Source of the DNA: DAOTZR01 sp034432595
GTDB taxonomy: Bacteria > Chloroflexota > Anaerolineae > B4-G1 > SLSP01
Length of the DNA: 28,866 bases
Direction: 5' to 3'
NCBI GenBank assembly: GCA_034432595.1
Contig: DAOUBT010000035.1
Location: forward strand, 1 to 28,866
Part shown: piece after piece, positions 7,781 to 15,407 of the stretch
Numbering within the stretch: the first letter of the stretch is position 1
Layout of the letters: the number at the start of each line of letters is the position of its first letter
The notes under the pieces: model-generated
What the model was told of the DNA's origin: nothing
Database searches by the model: none
Seen by the model: the letters and a program-made list of their open reading frames with translations, nothing else
Program-made: the position numbers and the translations under genes

Positions 7781-8116
7781 ATGTCCTGGCTCAAAAAACT
7801 GTTCGGCAAGGTTCAAGGTGGGGCGGATGTGGCGCCCCACGACCGCGACGGAGTTTACCTTTACGTGAAATGTCAGCGCTGCGGGGCGCCGGTGATGGTG
7901 CGCGCCGATAAACGCTTCGACTTCGAGCGCAACCTCGACACCGGCGGCTACATCTGGCGCAAAGAAATCATGGATGGCACCTGCTTCCAACTCATCTACG
8001 CCGAAATCGAATTCGACGCAGCCTTCCGCGTTGTGCGTGAATCCATTCAAGGCGGCGAACGCATCAGTTGGGAAACCTATCAGGCATTGACAAAACCGGC
8101 CTCAGATATAAAATAG
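7781..8116 (+). CDS. Small conserved protein with a CxxC motif, function unknown
   Basis: This is a 111-residue cytosolic protein. The N-terminus MSWLKKLFGK is a short amphipathic, basic stretch. A beta-rich core follows with VKCQRCGAPV (Cys31, Cys34) and a lone Cys68 in DGTCFQL. This could be a half zinc ribbon completed by Cys68 and another ligand, or by dimerisation. The pattern GVYLYVKCxRCG, then GGYIWRKE, resembles a family that I associate with Chloroflexota, but I know no function. A strong GAGGAGG site (7769-7775) sets the start. It is the first gene after the rightward promoter and lies 72 bases ahead of the KimA-like gene, so it may be co-transcribed with the potassium genes. Confidence 0.8.
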   Translation: MSWLKKLFGKVQGGADVAPHDRDGVYLYVKCQRCGAPVMVRADKRFDFERNLDTGGYIWRKEIMDGTCFQLIYAEIEFDAAFRVVRESIQGGERISWETYQALTKPASDIK

Positions 8117-8188
8117 TCGCTTTGTTCCATTCGCCATGCTGCGTGTGGAGATTTCATCTAAAGGAGCGTTTTAGAAAAGGACGTTTCT

Positions 8189-10150
8189 ATGGTTACCATT
8201 GAACAAGAAACCGGCACTACCGTAGTCCGGCAAGAATCGAAATATGAACCCAAACCGAGCCTGGGGACCTGGCTGATTGGACGCCCCCTTCCCACCGCCG
8301 ATGCACCCCATCAGACCATTGGGAAAGCCATCGGCCTGGCCGTCTTCGCCTCGGACGCGCTTTCCTCTACGGCTTATGCCACACAGGAAATTCTGATGAT
8401 TCTGGCCGCAGCAGGCACAGCAGCTTTCGTCTACGCCTTCCCCATCTCTATCGCCATCGTCATCCTGCTGGCCATCGTCACCGCGTCCTACGAGCAAACC
8501 ATCCATGCCTATCCGGGAGGCGGTGGCGCCTACATCGTCACCCGCGATAACATCGGCGAAGTGCCGGCGCAGGTCGCAGGCGCAGCCCTCCTGACCGACT
8601 ACGTGCTCACCGTGGCGGTATCCATCTCTTCAGGCGTGGCGCAACTCGTTTCCGCTTACCCGATGCTCTTTGAGTACCGGGTCTACATCGCCGTGCTTCT
8701 GGTCTTTTTCATCATGCTCATCAACCTGCGCGGCGTCAAGGAATCCGGTGTTACCTTCGCCATCCCCACCTACTTCTTCCTGGTAGCCATCTTCCTGACC
8801 GTTGGCATGGGCATGTTCCGCTACCTCACCGGCACCCTGGGCACCGTGGTGGACCCGCCCCACATGGAAGTCAAACACATGGTCGAGGCCATCACCCCCT
8901 TCCTCATCCTGCACGCCTTCTCCAGCGGTACAGCGGCGCTCACCGGCGTTGAAGCCATTTCCAACGGCATCACCGCCTTTAAGGAGCCACGCAGCCGTAA
9001 CGCCGGCATCACCCTGATCTGGATGTCGTGCATTCTGGGGACGCTTTTCCTGAGCATCACCTTCCTGGCGGGTCACATCCACGCCATCCCTTCGGAAGAG
9101 GAAACCGTCATCTCGCAAATTGCGCGCACGGTTTTTGAAGCGCGCTGGATTTACGTCACCGTCATCGCCTCCACCACCCTCATCCTGATTATGGCGGCGA
9201 ACACCGCTTTCGCGGATTTCCCGCGCCTGAGCGCCCTGCATGCAGGGGATGGCTTCCTGCCGCGACAGCTCACCTATCGCGGTAGCCGCCTCGTCTACTC
9301 GCGCGGCATCATCCTGCTCGCCCTGCTGGCCTCAAGCCTCATTATTCTCTTCAAAGCGAGCGTTACTGCCCTGATCCCGCTCTACGCCATTGGCGTGTTC
9401 CTGTCCTTCACCCTTTCGCAGGCCGGCATGGCCATCCGCTGGTGGAAGGTCGGCCACCTCCAACCCGGCGAAATCAAACACGAAGAAGGCTCGGTCCTCA
9501 CCTACGATCCCGCCTGGCGTACCAAGCTGGTGATCAACGCCATTGGCTCCGTCGCCACCGCCATCGTCATGATGATTTTCGCCATCACCAAATTCGCCGA
9601 GGGCGCGTGGATTGTGCTCGTCCTCATCCCCTCGATGGTGGCCGTACTCCTGCGCATCCATCATCACTACAAGACCGTAGCCCACGCCCTCTCGCTGGAA
9701 AACTACGGCGCCCCCCCGCATCCCAGCCGCCACCGCGTCATCCTGCTCGTCGGCGGCACCCATCGCGGGTCGCTGGCCGCCTTGCGCTATGCGCGCACCC
9801 TTTCCTATGACGTGACGGCGGTGCACGTCTCCACTGACCCACAAGAGGCCGAAAAAGTGCGCCAGAAGTGGGAAACCTGGGGCGAAGGCGTTCGCCTTGT
9901 CATCTTAGATTCGCCCTATCGCTTGCTGATAGAGCCGTTGCTCCTGTACATTGAGCACATTTTGCAGCACCGTCAGCCCAACGAACAAATCACCATTGTC
10001 GTACCGGAATTTGTCTCGCACAGCCGCCTGGCCAGCCTGCTGCACATGCGCACTGCCGACCTGTTGCGCTCGGTCCTGAAACAGCAAAAAGGCCTGGTTA
10101 TCGTTAGCGTACCCTACATCGTAGATGAGGGAGAGGAGGAAAAAGCATGA
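8189..10150 (+). CDS. kimA: KimA-like potassium transporter (APC superfamily)
   Basis: The 653-residue protein has about 12 membrane helices (residues 45-480) and a C-terminal cytosolic domain of universal-stress-protein type (about 515-645, starting VILLVGGTHRGSLAAL). SSDALSS-like FASDALSSTAY (53-63), AYPGGGGAYIV (107-117) and TDYVLTVAVSIS (136-147) match the KimA/YdaO family. From memory, Asp36, Tyr43 and Asp117 of Bacillus KimA contact K+. The equivalents here, Asp56, Tyr63 and Asp137, keep the same spacing. KimA proteins are high-affinity K+/H+ symporters inhibited by cyclic di-AMP. AAAAGGA at 8175-8181 supports the start. The stop overlaps the next gene by 4 bases. Many databases would label it only as an amino acid permease. 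Confidence 0.82.
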   Translation: MVTIEQETGTTVVRQESKYEPKPSLGTWLIGRPLPTADAPHQTIGKAIGLAVFASDALSSTAYATQEILMILAAAGTAAFVYAFPISIAIVILLAIVTASYEQTIHAYPGGGGAYIVTRDNIGEVPAQVAGAALLTDYVLTVAVSISSGVAQLVSAYPMLFEYRVYIAVLLVFFIMLINLRGVKESGVTFAIPTYFFLVAIFLTVGMGMFRYLTGTLGTVVDPPHMEVKHMVEAITPFLILHAFSSGTAALTGVEAISNGITAFKEPRSRNAGITLIWMSCILGTLFLSITFLAGHIHAIPSEEETVISQIARTVFEARWIYVTVIASTTLILIMAANTAFADFPRLSALHAGDGFLPRQLTYRGSRLVYSRGIILLALLASSLIILFKASVTALIPLYAIGVFLSFTLSQAGMAIRWWKVGHLQPGEIKHEEGSVLTYDPAWRTKLVINAIGSVATAIVMMIFAITKFAEGAWIVLVLIPSMVAVLLRIHHHYKTVAHALSLENYGAPPHPSRHRVILLVGGTHRGSLAALRYARTLSYDVTAVHVSTDPQEAEKVRQKWETWGEGVRLVILDSPYRLLIEPLLLYIEHILQHRQPNEQITIVVPEFVSHSRLASLLHMRTADLLRSVLKQQKGLVIVSVPYIVDEGEEEKA

Positions 10151-10806
10151 AAATCATTGTCGTTGGATGTAACTGGCTGGGCATCGAACTTGCCCACAAT
10201 CTTTACCAACGCGGTCACCAGGTTGCCGTGGTGGACCCGGATTTCGAGGCTCTGAAGCGCCTGCCGGCAGGCTTCCGCGGGCGCATTGTTGAAGGCGATC
10301 CGCTCAATCAAGGCGTGCTGGAACGTGCCGGCATCAAAACCGCTGACGCCATCGCCATCGTCACCAACGAAGATACCCTTAACGCGGTCGTTGGACGTGT
10401 CGCGCAGACCATCTACAAAGTGCCGCGCATCATCGTGCGCAACTACGAGCAACGCTGGATGAGCCTGTATGAGACTTTCAATCTAAACGCCGTCAGTCCC
10501 ACCCTGTGGGGCGCAGAACGTATCGAGGCCCTGCTGCAGCCGGAGCCTCTGCGTCTGGTAGCCACCGCGGGCAACGGAGAAATCGAAATCTACGAAATCG
10601 CCATTCCGGCGGCCTGGATTGGTCGCCGCGTGGCGGATCTGATGGAGCAACTCTCCGGCTGCCTGCCGGTAGCCCTGGTCCGCAAAGGCGAAGCCTCCAT
10701 TCCCTGCGAGGACACTATCCTGGAGACAGACGACCTGCTGCACATCAGTCTCCCGCGGCAAAAAGTCGCCACCCTCAAGCAACTTTTAGGCATTAAGGAG
10801 GCATAA
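10147..10806 (+). CDS. RCK/TrkA-family potassium transport regulator 1
   Basis: This 219-residue cytosolic protein has an N-terminal Rossmann RCK domain (1-130) and a C-terminal TrkA-C/RCK-C domain (about 140-219). The nucleotide loop reads VVGCNWLGIELA, so the second glycine of G-x-G-x-x-G is Asn. The acidic end of strand 2 is kept (VVDPD). RCK proteins gate K+ transporters in response to NAD(H), ATP or, through RCK-C, cyclic di-AMP. The start overlaps the kimA stop (ATGA) with GAGGAGG just upstream, so the two are translationally coupled. The normal partner, a TrkH/KtrB channel, is absent here, which points to KimA as the partner. Confidence 0.85.
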   Translation: MKIIVVGCNWLGIELAHNLYQRGHQVAVVDPDFEALKRLPAGFRGRIVEGDPLNQGVLERAGIKTADAIAIVTNEDTLNAVVGRVAQTIYKVPRIIVRNYEQRWMSLYETFNLNAVSPTLWGAERIEALLQPEPLRLVATAGNGEIEIYEIAIPAAWIGRRVADLMEQLSGCLPVALVRKGEASIPCEDTILETDDLLHISLPRQKVATLKQLLGIKEA

Positions 10807-10808
10807 CC

Positions 10809-11477
10809 ATGTTCGTCATCATTGCTGGCGGTGGACGCACCGCTTCACAGCTCACGACCCTGCTCTTGGCGCACGATCACGACGTGCGCGTCCTGGAAGA
10901 CCGCCCGGAAATCCTGCGGCGTATGCATCAAGAACTGCCGAGCGAAGTCATTTTTGAGGGCAAGGCCATTGATCCCCAGAACCTTGAACACGCCGGCATC
11001 AAACAGGCGCACGTCCTGGCGGCCATCACCCCCTCGGACGCGGACAACCTGGCGCTCTGCTACCTGGCGCGTGAGCGTTACAAAGTCCCGCGCATCATCG
11101 CGCGCGTCAACGATCCGCGCAACGCCTGGCTCTTCACCGACATCTTCCACGTAGACGCCATGCTCAACCCGGCGCAAGTCCTTTCCGCGCTGATTCAAGA
11201 GCAAATGTCCCTGGGCGACATGATGACCCTGCTCAAACTCCATCAAGGCGACTACTCCCTGGTGGAAGAAAAGGTCCCCGAGGACGCGCCGATTATCGGC
11301 AAGGCCGTCAAAGACCTTGGTCTCACCGAAGAGTGCGTCATTGCGGCCATCATTCGCCACGGCAAAATCGTCATTCCGCGCGGGGTGACGACCTTTGAGG
11401 TAGGCGACGAGGTTCTCGCCATCACCAATCGAGAAGGCGCGTACCAATTAGCGCGGCTACTTACCCCCGTCAAATAA
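10809..11477 (+). CDS. RCK/TrkA-family potassium transport regulator 2
   Basis: This 222-residue protein has the same two-domain layout as its neighbour: RCK-N (1-130) and RCK-C (about 140-222, with VPEDAPIIGKAVKDLGL). The nucleotide loop is IIAGGGRTASQL, in which the last glycine of G-x-G-x-x-G is Ala. Each of the two paralogues has therefore lost a different glycine, suggesting a hetero-oligomeric ring with divided ligand roles. It begins 2 bases after the previous stop behind AAGGAGG and is closed by a strong terminator. Co-expression with the KimA-like transporter is clear from the spacing. The regulatory ligand is not known. Confidence 0.85.
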   Translation: MFVIIAGGGRTASQLTTLLLAHDHDVRVLEDRPEILRRMHQELPSEVIFEGKAIDPQNLEHAGIKQAHVLAAITPSDADNLALCYLARERYKVPRIIARVNDPRNAWLFTDIFHVDAMLNPAQVLSALIQEQMSLGDMMTLLKLHQGDYSLVEEKVPEDAPIIGKAVKDLGLTEECVIAAIIRHGKIVIPRGVTTFEVGDEVLAITNREGAYQLARLLTPVK

Positions 11478-11480
11478 CGC

Positions 11481-11516
11481 AAAAAGCGAGGCGCCTGCAA
11501 GCGCCTCGCTTTTTTT
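11481..11516 (+). terminator. Rho-independent terminator of the kimA-RCK operon
   Basis: AAAAAGCGAGGCGC (11481-11494) and GCGCCTCGCTTTTT (11501-11514) form a perfect 14 bp stem with a 6-base loop, followed by more T. It lies 3 bases after the stop of the second RCK gene. The A-run on the left arm makes it potentially bidirectional. Confidence 0.92.
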
Positions 11517-11628
11517 CAGGTTGACGTGCTCCGCAGCCCTTATCGGCCACCCGTTGTGGGAAGACACGCCCCGGCCCCCTTCTGGGACGGACCGCGCCGC
11601 CGTTTTGCATGGGCAACTATGGGGTTTG

Positions 11629-11889
11629 GCCTGCCTCCAGTTTCAAGGGTAGGCGACGGCAATGCCGTCGCCCACCCCTATGCGTGGATAGGCCTCTATT
11701 GGATTTGCCTGCCTCCAGTTTCAAGGGTAGGCGAAGGCAATGCCTTCGCCCACCCCCGTCGCCCACCCCTCATGCTTGGATAGGCCTCTATTGGATTTGC
11801 CTGCCTCCAGTTTCAAGGGTAGGCGACGGCCATGCTGTCACCCACCCCTATGCTTGGATAGGCCTCTATTGGATTTGCCTGCCTCCAGC
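11629..11889 (+). repeat. Tandem array of 78-92 bp palindrome-bearing repeats
   Basis: Three units begin with GCCTGCCTCCAG at 11629, 11707 and 11799, with a broken fourth start at 11877. The first and third units are 78 bases. The second is 92 because a GTCGCCCACCCC-type segment is duplicated. Each unit holds a palindrome: GGCGACGGCA/TGCCGTCGCC at 11652-11672 (perfect), GGCGAAGGCA/TGCCTTCGCC at 11730-11750 (perfect), and a decayed copy at 11822-11842. The rest of the unit (TTTCAAGGGTA, then GGATAGGCCTCTATTGGA) is nearly identical between copies. This fills most of the 471-base gap between convergent genes, and no gene is credible there. Confidence 0.9.
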
Positions 11890-11947
11890 CTGGCGATTCA
11901 ACCCTATCCGAAGAACACCTCGCGTTAAGGCAATTGTGCTTGGGGTG

Positions 11948-11968
11948 GGCGAAGGCAATGCCTTCGCC
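11948..11968. repeat. Isolated copy of the array palindrome
   Basis: GGCGAAGGCA and TGCCTTCGCC around a single central A form a perfect 21-base palindrome with extended flanks (GGTG on the left, TACC on the right). It lies 20 bases beyond the stop of the minus-strand GH57 gene. Its core is identical to that of the second array unit, but the surrounding unit is absent. Confidence 0.85.
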
Positions 11969-11987
11969 TACCCGTCCGCCTACCCCA

Positions 11988-13526
11988 CTATTCAGGCTTA
12001 CCATCGGAATCCGGCGCGGATTGCGGCAGGCGGCGCGGCGTAGGCTTGCGCTCGCGTTTACTGCGCTTAACCCGCGCAGGGCGTGGACGCACCTCCTCGT
12101 GCGGACGCGCCATCTCCATCGAACCGCCCAATGGACTTGGCCCAAGCTCCGCGCGCGACAAAATCTCATCCAGAATCTGCGCCCCCGTGCGCCCCGTGCG
12201 CATACTCACGGCGATGCTTAAATCACGCCGGAAAGCCGCCGTCAAATCATCCCCCGTCGCATAGCGCACCAGCGCAATCGCCTTCACCGCGTTGGCGATG
12301 GCGTAGCGCGGCTCAAGGCGATCCAAGTCATCGAAGAAGAAGGCGCAGCTCACAAACATGCGCTGACGGTGGATTTGCGCCTCTAAGAGCGTGAGCAGGC
12401 GTTGCTGCGCCACCGTCGAAAGATGCCCCAGATGATGCTGCGCCAGGAAGGTCGTTCCATCCATCTGCCCCAGCAAGACGCTGATGTAATCATCGCGCAG
12501 CGTCCAGGGGGCAATGTCGCGCGTGCGCACCTGCTCGGCGTAAATCTCATCAATCGCGCGCGCCAGATTATCCAGCGCACGACGCAGTGCCCCCTTCCAG
12601 AAAGCGCAGCCCGGCGTGCAACCGCACCCCGTCGCCCAGCGGCCCAGATTGTGGCCGCAGCTCCAGGCCGTGTTTTCGATAATCTCCAACTCCGCCACCG
12701 GCGGATGCTGCCGCAGGTAACGTCCCAGCGTGGTGATCTCGTAAGCGTCGCGGAAACCGGGCGTCGTCAAGGCAGTCAACGTGGCCACCCCCTTGCGGTG
12801 ATGATGGCCGAAGGTCTCTCCATCGGTGGCGATGAGCGTCAGACTGCCCGGCCGCTTGCTGGCGAGAATCCCATTCACCCACTCCCGCGCATCTTCAGGG
12901 TTGGGCATCCCAAAAGAGAGATGATTGGACATGCCGCGGTCACGCACGAAGACCGTGATGAAGTTATCGCGCTTGAGACGCACCTTGTACGGCCCCGCGC
13001 CATACGATAAATCCCCGCGCACCTGCTCATCCGAAAGGATGACGTACCACAAGCCACACTCAGAAACGGCTTCCAGCGTTTCGTAATCCACCGCCATTTC
13101 GGGCAGCCACAACCCATCCGGACGATGGCCGAAACGATGCGTGAAGCTCGCTATCCCCCAGCGAATCTGACAGCGCTTATCGCGACCGCGCGCCAGCGGT
13201 AGAATGGTATGATGAACTGCCTGCGCGAGGGCCGGAGACACCCCGTAACGCCGGTAATGGTTGGCGACGGCGTTTACAATTCCCTGATAGGTATCGTGGG
13301 CGTACTGATCCATCCAGCGCGCCAGGGTCCCGCCGATGTTGAAGCTGATGCGCTCAAAATTGCCCTCCAACACGTTGGGACGGTAACACTCCGCCGTGAT
13401 GCGCTCGTTCCAGTTGGCATAGGGTTCCGCCTCCGGCTCGCGCAAATACTGCCCCGTGAAAGGGTCTTCACGTGGCGGTTGATAAAAATGACCGTGAATG
13501 CACAAAAGTGGTTTCGGATTCGCCAT
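11988..13526 (-). CDS. GH57-family glycoside hydrolase with DUF3536 region
   Basis: This 512-residue cytosolic protein begins with the GH57 hallmark CIHGHFYQPPRE. The catalytic pair is probably Glu143 in GLWLPEMAVD and Asp235 in TDGETFGHHH. The C-terminal half carries a Cys-rich loop (SCGHNLGRW, then GCGCTPGC) and long helices typical of the DUF3536 extension. The tail (about 465-512) is basic and probably disordered. Relatives are annotated as alpha-amylase or glucanotransferase-like, but to my knowledge no substrate is firmly assigned. A GTG at 13545-13547 would add 7 residues. The ATG at 13526 has GGAGAAAGGA directly upstream and fits the family start. It lies downstream of glgA in the same direction, beyond a terminator, so a role in glycogen turnover is plausible. 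Confidence 0.88.
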   Translation of the reverse strand: MANPKPLLCIHGHFYQPPREDPFTGQYLREPEAEPYANWNERITAECYRPNVLEGNFERISFNIGGTLARWMDQYAHDTYQGIVNAVANHYRRYGVSPALAQAVHHTILPLARGRDKRCQIRWGIASFTHRFGHRPDGLWLPEMAVDYETLEAVSECGLWYVILSDEQVRGDLSYGAGPYKVRLKRDNFITVFVRDRGMSNHLSFGMPNPEDAREWVNGILASKRPGSLTLIATDGETFGHHHRKGVATLTALTTPGFRDAYEITTLGRYLRQHPPVAELEIIENTAWSCGHNLGRWATGCGCTPGCAFWKGALRRALDNLARAIDEIYAEQVRTRDIAPWTLRDDYISVLLGQMDGTTFLAQHHLGHLSTVAQQRLLTLLEAQIHRQRMFVSCAFFFDDLDRLEPRYAIANAVKAIALVRYATGDDLTAAFRRDLSIAVSMRTGRTGAQILDEILSRAELGPSPLGGSMEMARPHEEVRPRPARVKRSKRERKPTPRRLPQSAPDSDGKPE

Positions 13527-13572
13527 AGTCCTTTCTCCCTGATTCACCGCGCTTGAAGAGCGCAGCGATTCA

Positions 13573-13598
13573 ATAAAAAGCGCAGCCAGAGGCTGCGC
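13573..13598 (-). terminator. Rho-independent terminator of glgA
   Basis: On the minus strand GCGCAGCC (13591-13598) and GGCTGCGC (13580-13587) pair around a 3-base loop, followed by TTTTTATT. It begins 20 bases after the glgA stop, so the downstream GH57 gene needs its own promoter or read-through. Confidence 0.88.
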
Positions 13599-13617
13599 CC
13601 TATGCTGGGTTGCAAGC

Positions 13618-15066
13618 TTAATGCAAGGCTAACGCCTGTTGATACAGGTCCTGATAGGTACGGGCGGAATTCGTCCAGGAGAAATCGCCGCGCATGGCAC
13701 GCTTTTGCAGGGCTGTCCAACGCGCCCCGTCACGATAAGCGGCAAAGGCGCGCTCCAAAGCTGCGTTGAGCGCCTGCGGAGTCGCCGCGCGGAAGACAAA
13801 GCCCGTCCCGCGTTCCGGTTCCGCGTCCACATCCAGCACCGTATCCAGCAGGCCGCCCGTAGCGTGGACCACGGGGAGCGCGCCATAACGCATCGCTATC
13901 ATCTGCCCCAGGCCACACGGCTCAAAGCGGCTCGGCATGAGGTACACATCCACACCGCCGTAGATTAACCGCGCCAGGCGATCATCGAAGCGAATCACTG
14001 CCCGCACGCGGTCGGAATAACGCTGCTGCAAATCGCGGAAGCCCTGTTCCAGGCCCGGATCACCCGTTCCCAACACCACAAGCTGGAATTCGTAAGCTTG
14101 CGCCAGCGTCTCGAAGCCCTGCAACACCAGGTCCAGGCCTTTCATCGCGTCCAGACGCGAAACAATCCCCAGGAGCGGCACATCGTCGCGCACGGGGAGC
14201 GCCACCTCACGCTGCAAGGCAGCCTTATTGACCAGGCGCACCCCTACCGTGTCGGCCTTGAAGTTCTGCGGCAAAGCCGGGTCGCGCTCCGGATCCCAGC
14301 TTTCCACATCAAGCCCATTGAGCACCCCATAAAGGCGCTCGCGGCGCTCGCGCAACAACCCATCAAGGCCCTGCCCATGCTCTGGCGTGAGAATTTCCTG
14401 CGCGTAAGTTGGACTCACCGTGTTGATCACATCCGCGTGGGCGATGCCCTGCGCCATCCAGTTCACCCGTCCGGGACGTTCGTAAGGCAGATGCGGCAGG
14501 GATTCCATGCCCCCAAACGTGAGGATAAGGCGCCCCACATCCCCCTGATAAGCCAGGTTGTGGATGGTGAAGAGCGTGGCCATATCGGCGTAGAAGGGGT
14601 CCTTGCGTCCCTCGACATCGAGCCAGGCCACGATAGGCGCCGTGTGCCAATCGTTCGCGTGGATGAGATCGGGCTTCCAGTCCAGCACCCGAAGCGCGGC
14701 GAGCACAGAGCGGGAGAAGAACATAAAGCGCTGCGGATCATCGTTGAAGCCGTAGACCTTTTCCCGCGGGGAGAAGTAATTGCCATCCCAGAGCAGATAA
14801 ACCGGCACATCGCCCAGCCCGGTGGTGCGCAACAAATGGACGCGCTCCTCCTGCGCGCCGGCCTTGACGGGAATCGGATCCCCTATGCGTTCCGCTTTCG
14901 TCGCCTCGTTGCGAACCGAACCGTAGCGCGGAATCATAATCCGCACATCCACACCCAGGGCGCGCAAAGCCTTAGGAAGCGCCGCCGCCGTCTCTGCCAG
15001 ACCGCCGACCTTAGCAAAGGGCACCGCTTCCGCTGCGACAAACAGCACTTTCAGGTTGGTTTTCAT
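13618..15066 (-). CDS. glgA: Glycogen synthase (GT5)
   Basis: GlgA elongates alpha-1,4-glucan from ADP-glucose. The 482-residue protein shows the N-terminal KVGGLAE motif (Lys19, glucosyl donor contact), HANDWHTAPI (acceptor side), SRLDAMKGLDLVLQG at the start of the second Rossmann domain, and SRFEPCGLGQMIAMRYG, with Glu382 in the retaining-transferase E-x7-E region. TGGLLDTV follows as in other GT5 enzymes. The length is normal. It has a clear promoter at 15097-15124 and its own terminator, so it appears monocistronic. The isomerase/ferredoxin/AOR operon diverges from it across a 341-base gap. Confidence 0.95.
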   Translation of the reverse strand: MKTNLKVLFVAAEAVPFAKVGGLAETAAALPKALRALGVDVRIMIPRYGSVRNEATKAERIGDPIPVKAGAQEERVHLLRTTGLGDVPVYLLWDGNYFSPREKVYGFNDDPQRFMFFSRSVLAALRVLDWKPDLIHANDWHTAPIVAWLDVEGRKDPFYADMATLFTIHNLAYQGDVGRLILTFGGMESLPHLPYERPGRVNWMAQGIAHADVINTVSPTYAQEILTPEHGQGLDGLLRERRERLYGVLNGLDVESWDPERDPALPQNFKADTVGVRLVNKAALQREVALPVRDDVPLLGIVSRLDAMKGLDLVLQGFETLAQAYEFQLVVLGTGDPGLEQGFRDLQQRYSDRVRAVIRFDDRLARLIYGGVDVYLMPSRFEPCGLGQMIAMRYGALPVVHATGGLLDTVLDVDAEPERGTGFVFRAATPQALNAALERAFAAYRDGARWTALQKRAMRGDFSWTNSARTYQDLYQQALALH

Positions 15067-15096
15067 AGCCCACCTCGATATCTACCTTATGCCCAC

Positions 15097-15124
15097 ATTA
15101 TAGCCGAGTTTATTGAAAGGGCAA
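15097..15124 (-). promoter_or_regulatory. Sigma70-type promoter of glgA
   Basis: On the minus strand TTGCCC (15119-15124) and TATAAT (15097-15102) are 16 bases apart. The -10 ends about 30 bases from the glgA start codon. Confidence 0.75.
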
Positions 15125-15209
15125 AGAATTCGCATGGGCGAAGCAAGGGCGCCCACACGACGGTCGTCCTGGCCCTCAGGGGGCACCCCCTACCCAAAAC
15201 CGTAATTTC

Positions 15210-15218
15210 TGCTAAACT
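15210..15218 (+). promoter_or_regulatory. Possible extended -10 promoter of the isomerase-ferredoxin-AOR operon
   Basis: TGCTAAACT at 15210-15218 matches an extended -10, with no clear -35. It lies 190 bases ahead of the isomerase start. The 341-base divergent gap also holds a tight palindrome AGGGGG-CA-CCCCCT (15178-15191), a triplicated GCCT run near 15230-15242, and a dispersed palindrome at 15336-15356. Confidence 0.3.
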
Positions 15219-15335
15219 TAAGACATCCCGCCTGCCTGCCTGCCATGCCATATCGGGAGCCGCCATTGAACTCACCGCTGATGTGTTTTCAGCGGATAAC
15301 GGAGTGAATCAGGCCGGGTGGGCAAAAGCAGGGCA

Positions 15336-15356
15336 GGCGAAGGTGATGCCTTCGCC
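15336..15356. repeat. Dispersed palindrome copy upstream of the isomerase gene
   Basis: GGCGAAGGTG and TGCCTTCGCC around a central A differ from the array palindrome by two bases next to the centre and keep the CCACC flank. It is the same element as at 11730 and 11948, about 3.4-3.6 kb away, and lies in the leader of the isomerase gene. Confidence 0.75.
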
Positions 15357-15407
15357 CACCCTGAGGTGGGAAGGCGTTACCATCTCAACCTGTTGAGGAG
15401 GCATACC

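Noticed and set aside
8117..8188. Cyclic di-AMP riboswitch ahead of the KimA-like gene
   Set aside because: The gap is only 72 bases and I see none of the conserved helices of that riboswitch.
11629..11889. CRISPR array
   Set aside because: Units of 78 and 92 bases run directly into each other with no unique spacers, and the palindrome is internal to each unit.
11526..12043. Open frames encoding a repeated peptide with GLYWICLPPVSRVG
   Set aside because: They arise from the 78-92 bp DNA repeats. The 92-base unit is not a multiple of three, so the frame breaks between units, and the region lies between a terminator and a convergent gene end.
14098..15396. 432-codon open frame opposite glgA
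   Set aside because: It runs antisense through glgA and its promoter and matches no family that I recognise.
15318..15407. N-terminal extension of the isomerase-like protein
   Set aside because: The 30 extra codons run through a dispersed palindrome and lack a ribosome site, while GAGGAGG precedes the ATG at 15408.
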